This document shows positions 5,802 to 5,836 of a stretch of 5,836 nt of DNA, one piece after another. Numbering within the stretch: position 1 is the stretch's first letter; each line of letters starts with the position of its first letter. Below the pieces are notes generated by a model, which worked only from the letters and a program-made list of their open reading frames with translations, had not been told where the DNA came from and ran no database searches. Source of the DNA: Bacteroidales bacterium (GTDB taxonomy: Bacteria; Bacteroidota; Bacteroidia; Bacteroidales; JAOZVK01); the NCBI GenBank assembly GCA_029938185.1, contig JAOZVK010000376.1:1-5836 (forward strand). Reading direction: 5' to 3'. The position numbers and the translations under genes were made by a program.

Positions 5802-5836
5802 CCCTAATGTAAAAAAAAATAATTAAATTCCCAAAA

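Overview
The window looks like part of a Bacteroidota chromosome. It is strongly AT-rich, starts lack Shine-Dalgarno sequences, and it carries porQ, a type IX secretion gene confined to that phylum. No RNA gene, integrase, transposase or CRISPR array is visible.

Left part (1-715): a truncated minus-strand remnant of a secreted carboxypeptidase-regulatory-like protein (41-286), then about 430 bases without a gene. This stretch holds one copy of a 106-bp intergenic element (527-632) and two copies of a shorter repeat starting GCGTAAGCAAAATT. Next comes intact porQ (716-1753, plus strand).

Centre (1886-4810): a minus-strand cluster resembling an anti-phage module. In transcription order it holds (i) an 85-residue ORF that looks like an internal-deletion hybrid of type I restriction HsdM and HsdS, (ii) a 553-residue ATPase with an N-terminal leucine-rich repeat region and a complete ABC/SMC-type ATPase core, and (iii) an HNH endonuclease gene joined to the ATPase gene by a TAATG overlap. 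The ATPase/HNH pair resembles the Septu (PtuA/PtuB) architecture, but with an added leucine-rich repeat domain. The HNH gene has a one-base frameshift exactly at the first zinc-ligand cysteine, so the system is probably inactive here unless the lesion is a sequencing error or is bypassed.

The cluster lies between two 169-bp direct repeats (1717-1885 and 4811-4979; 160/169 identical by my count, no gaps). The left copy contains the last codons and stop of porQ; the right copy is a diverged duplicate of the same porQ tail. This is the clearest structural evidence that the cluster was inserted at, or recombined into, the 3' end of porQ.

Right part (4977-5801): a minus-strand gene for a DUF1186-like protein with a C-terminal SEC-C zinc motif. 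Its stop codon lies inside the right repeat, and its start is poorly defined. Both minus-strand units point their 3' ends at a copy of the porQ-tail repeat, which suggests that this spot has taken in DNA more than once.
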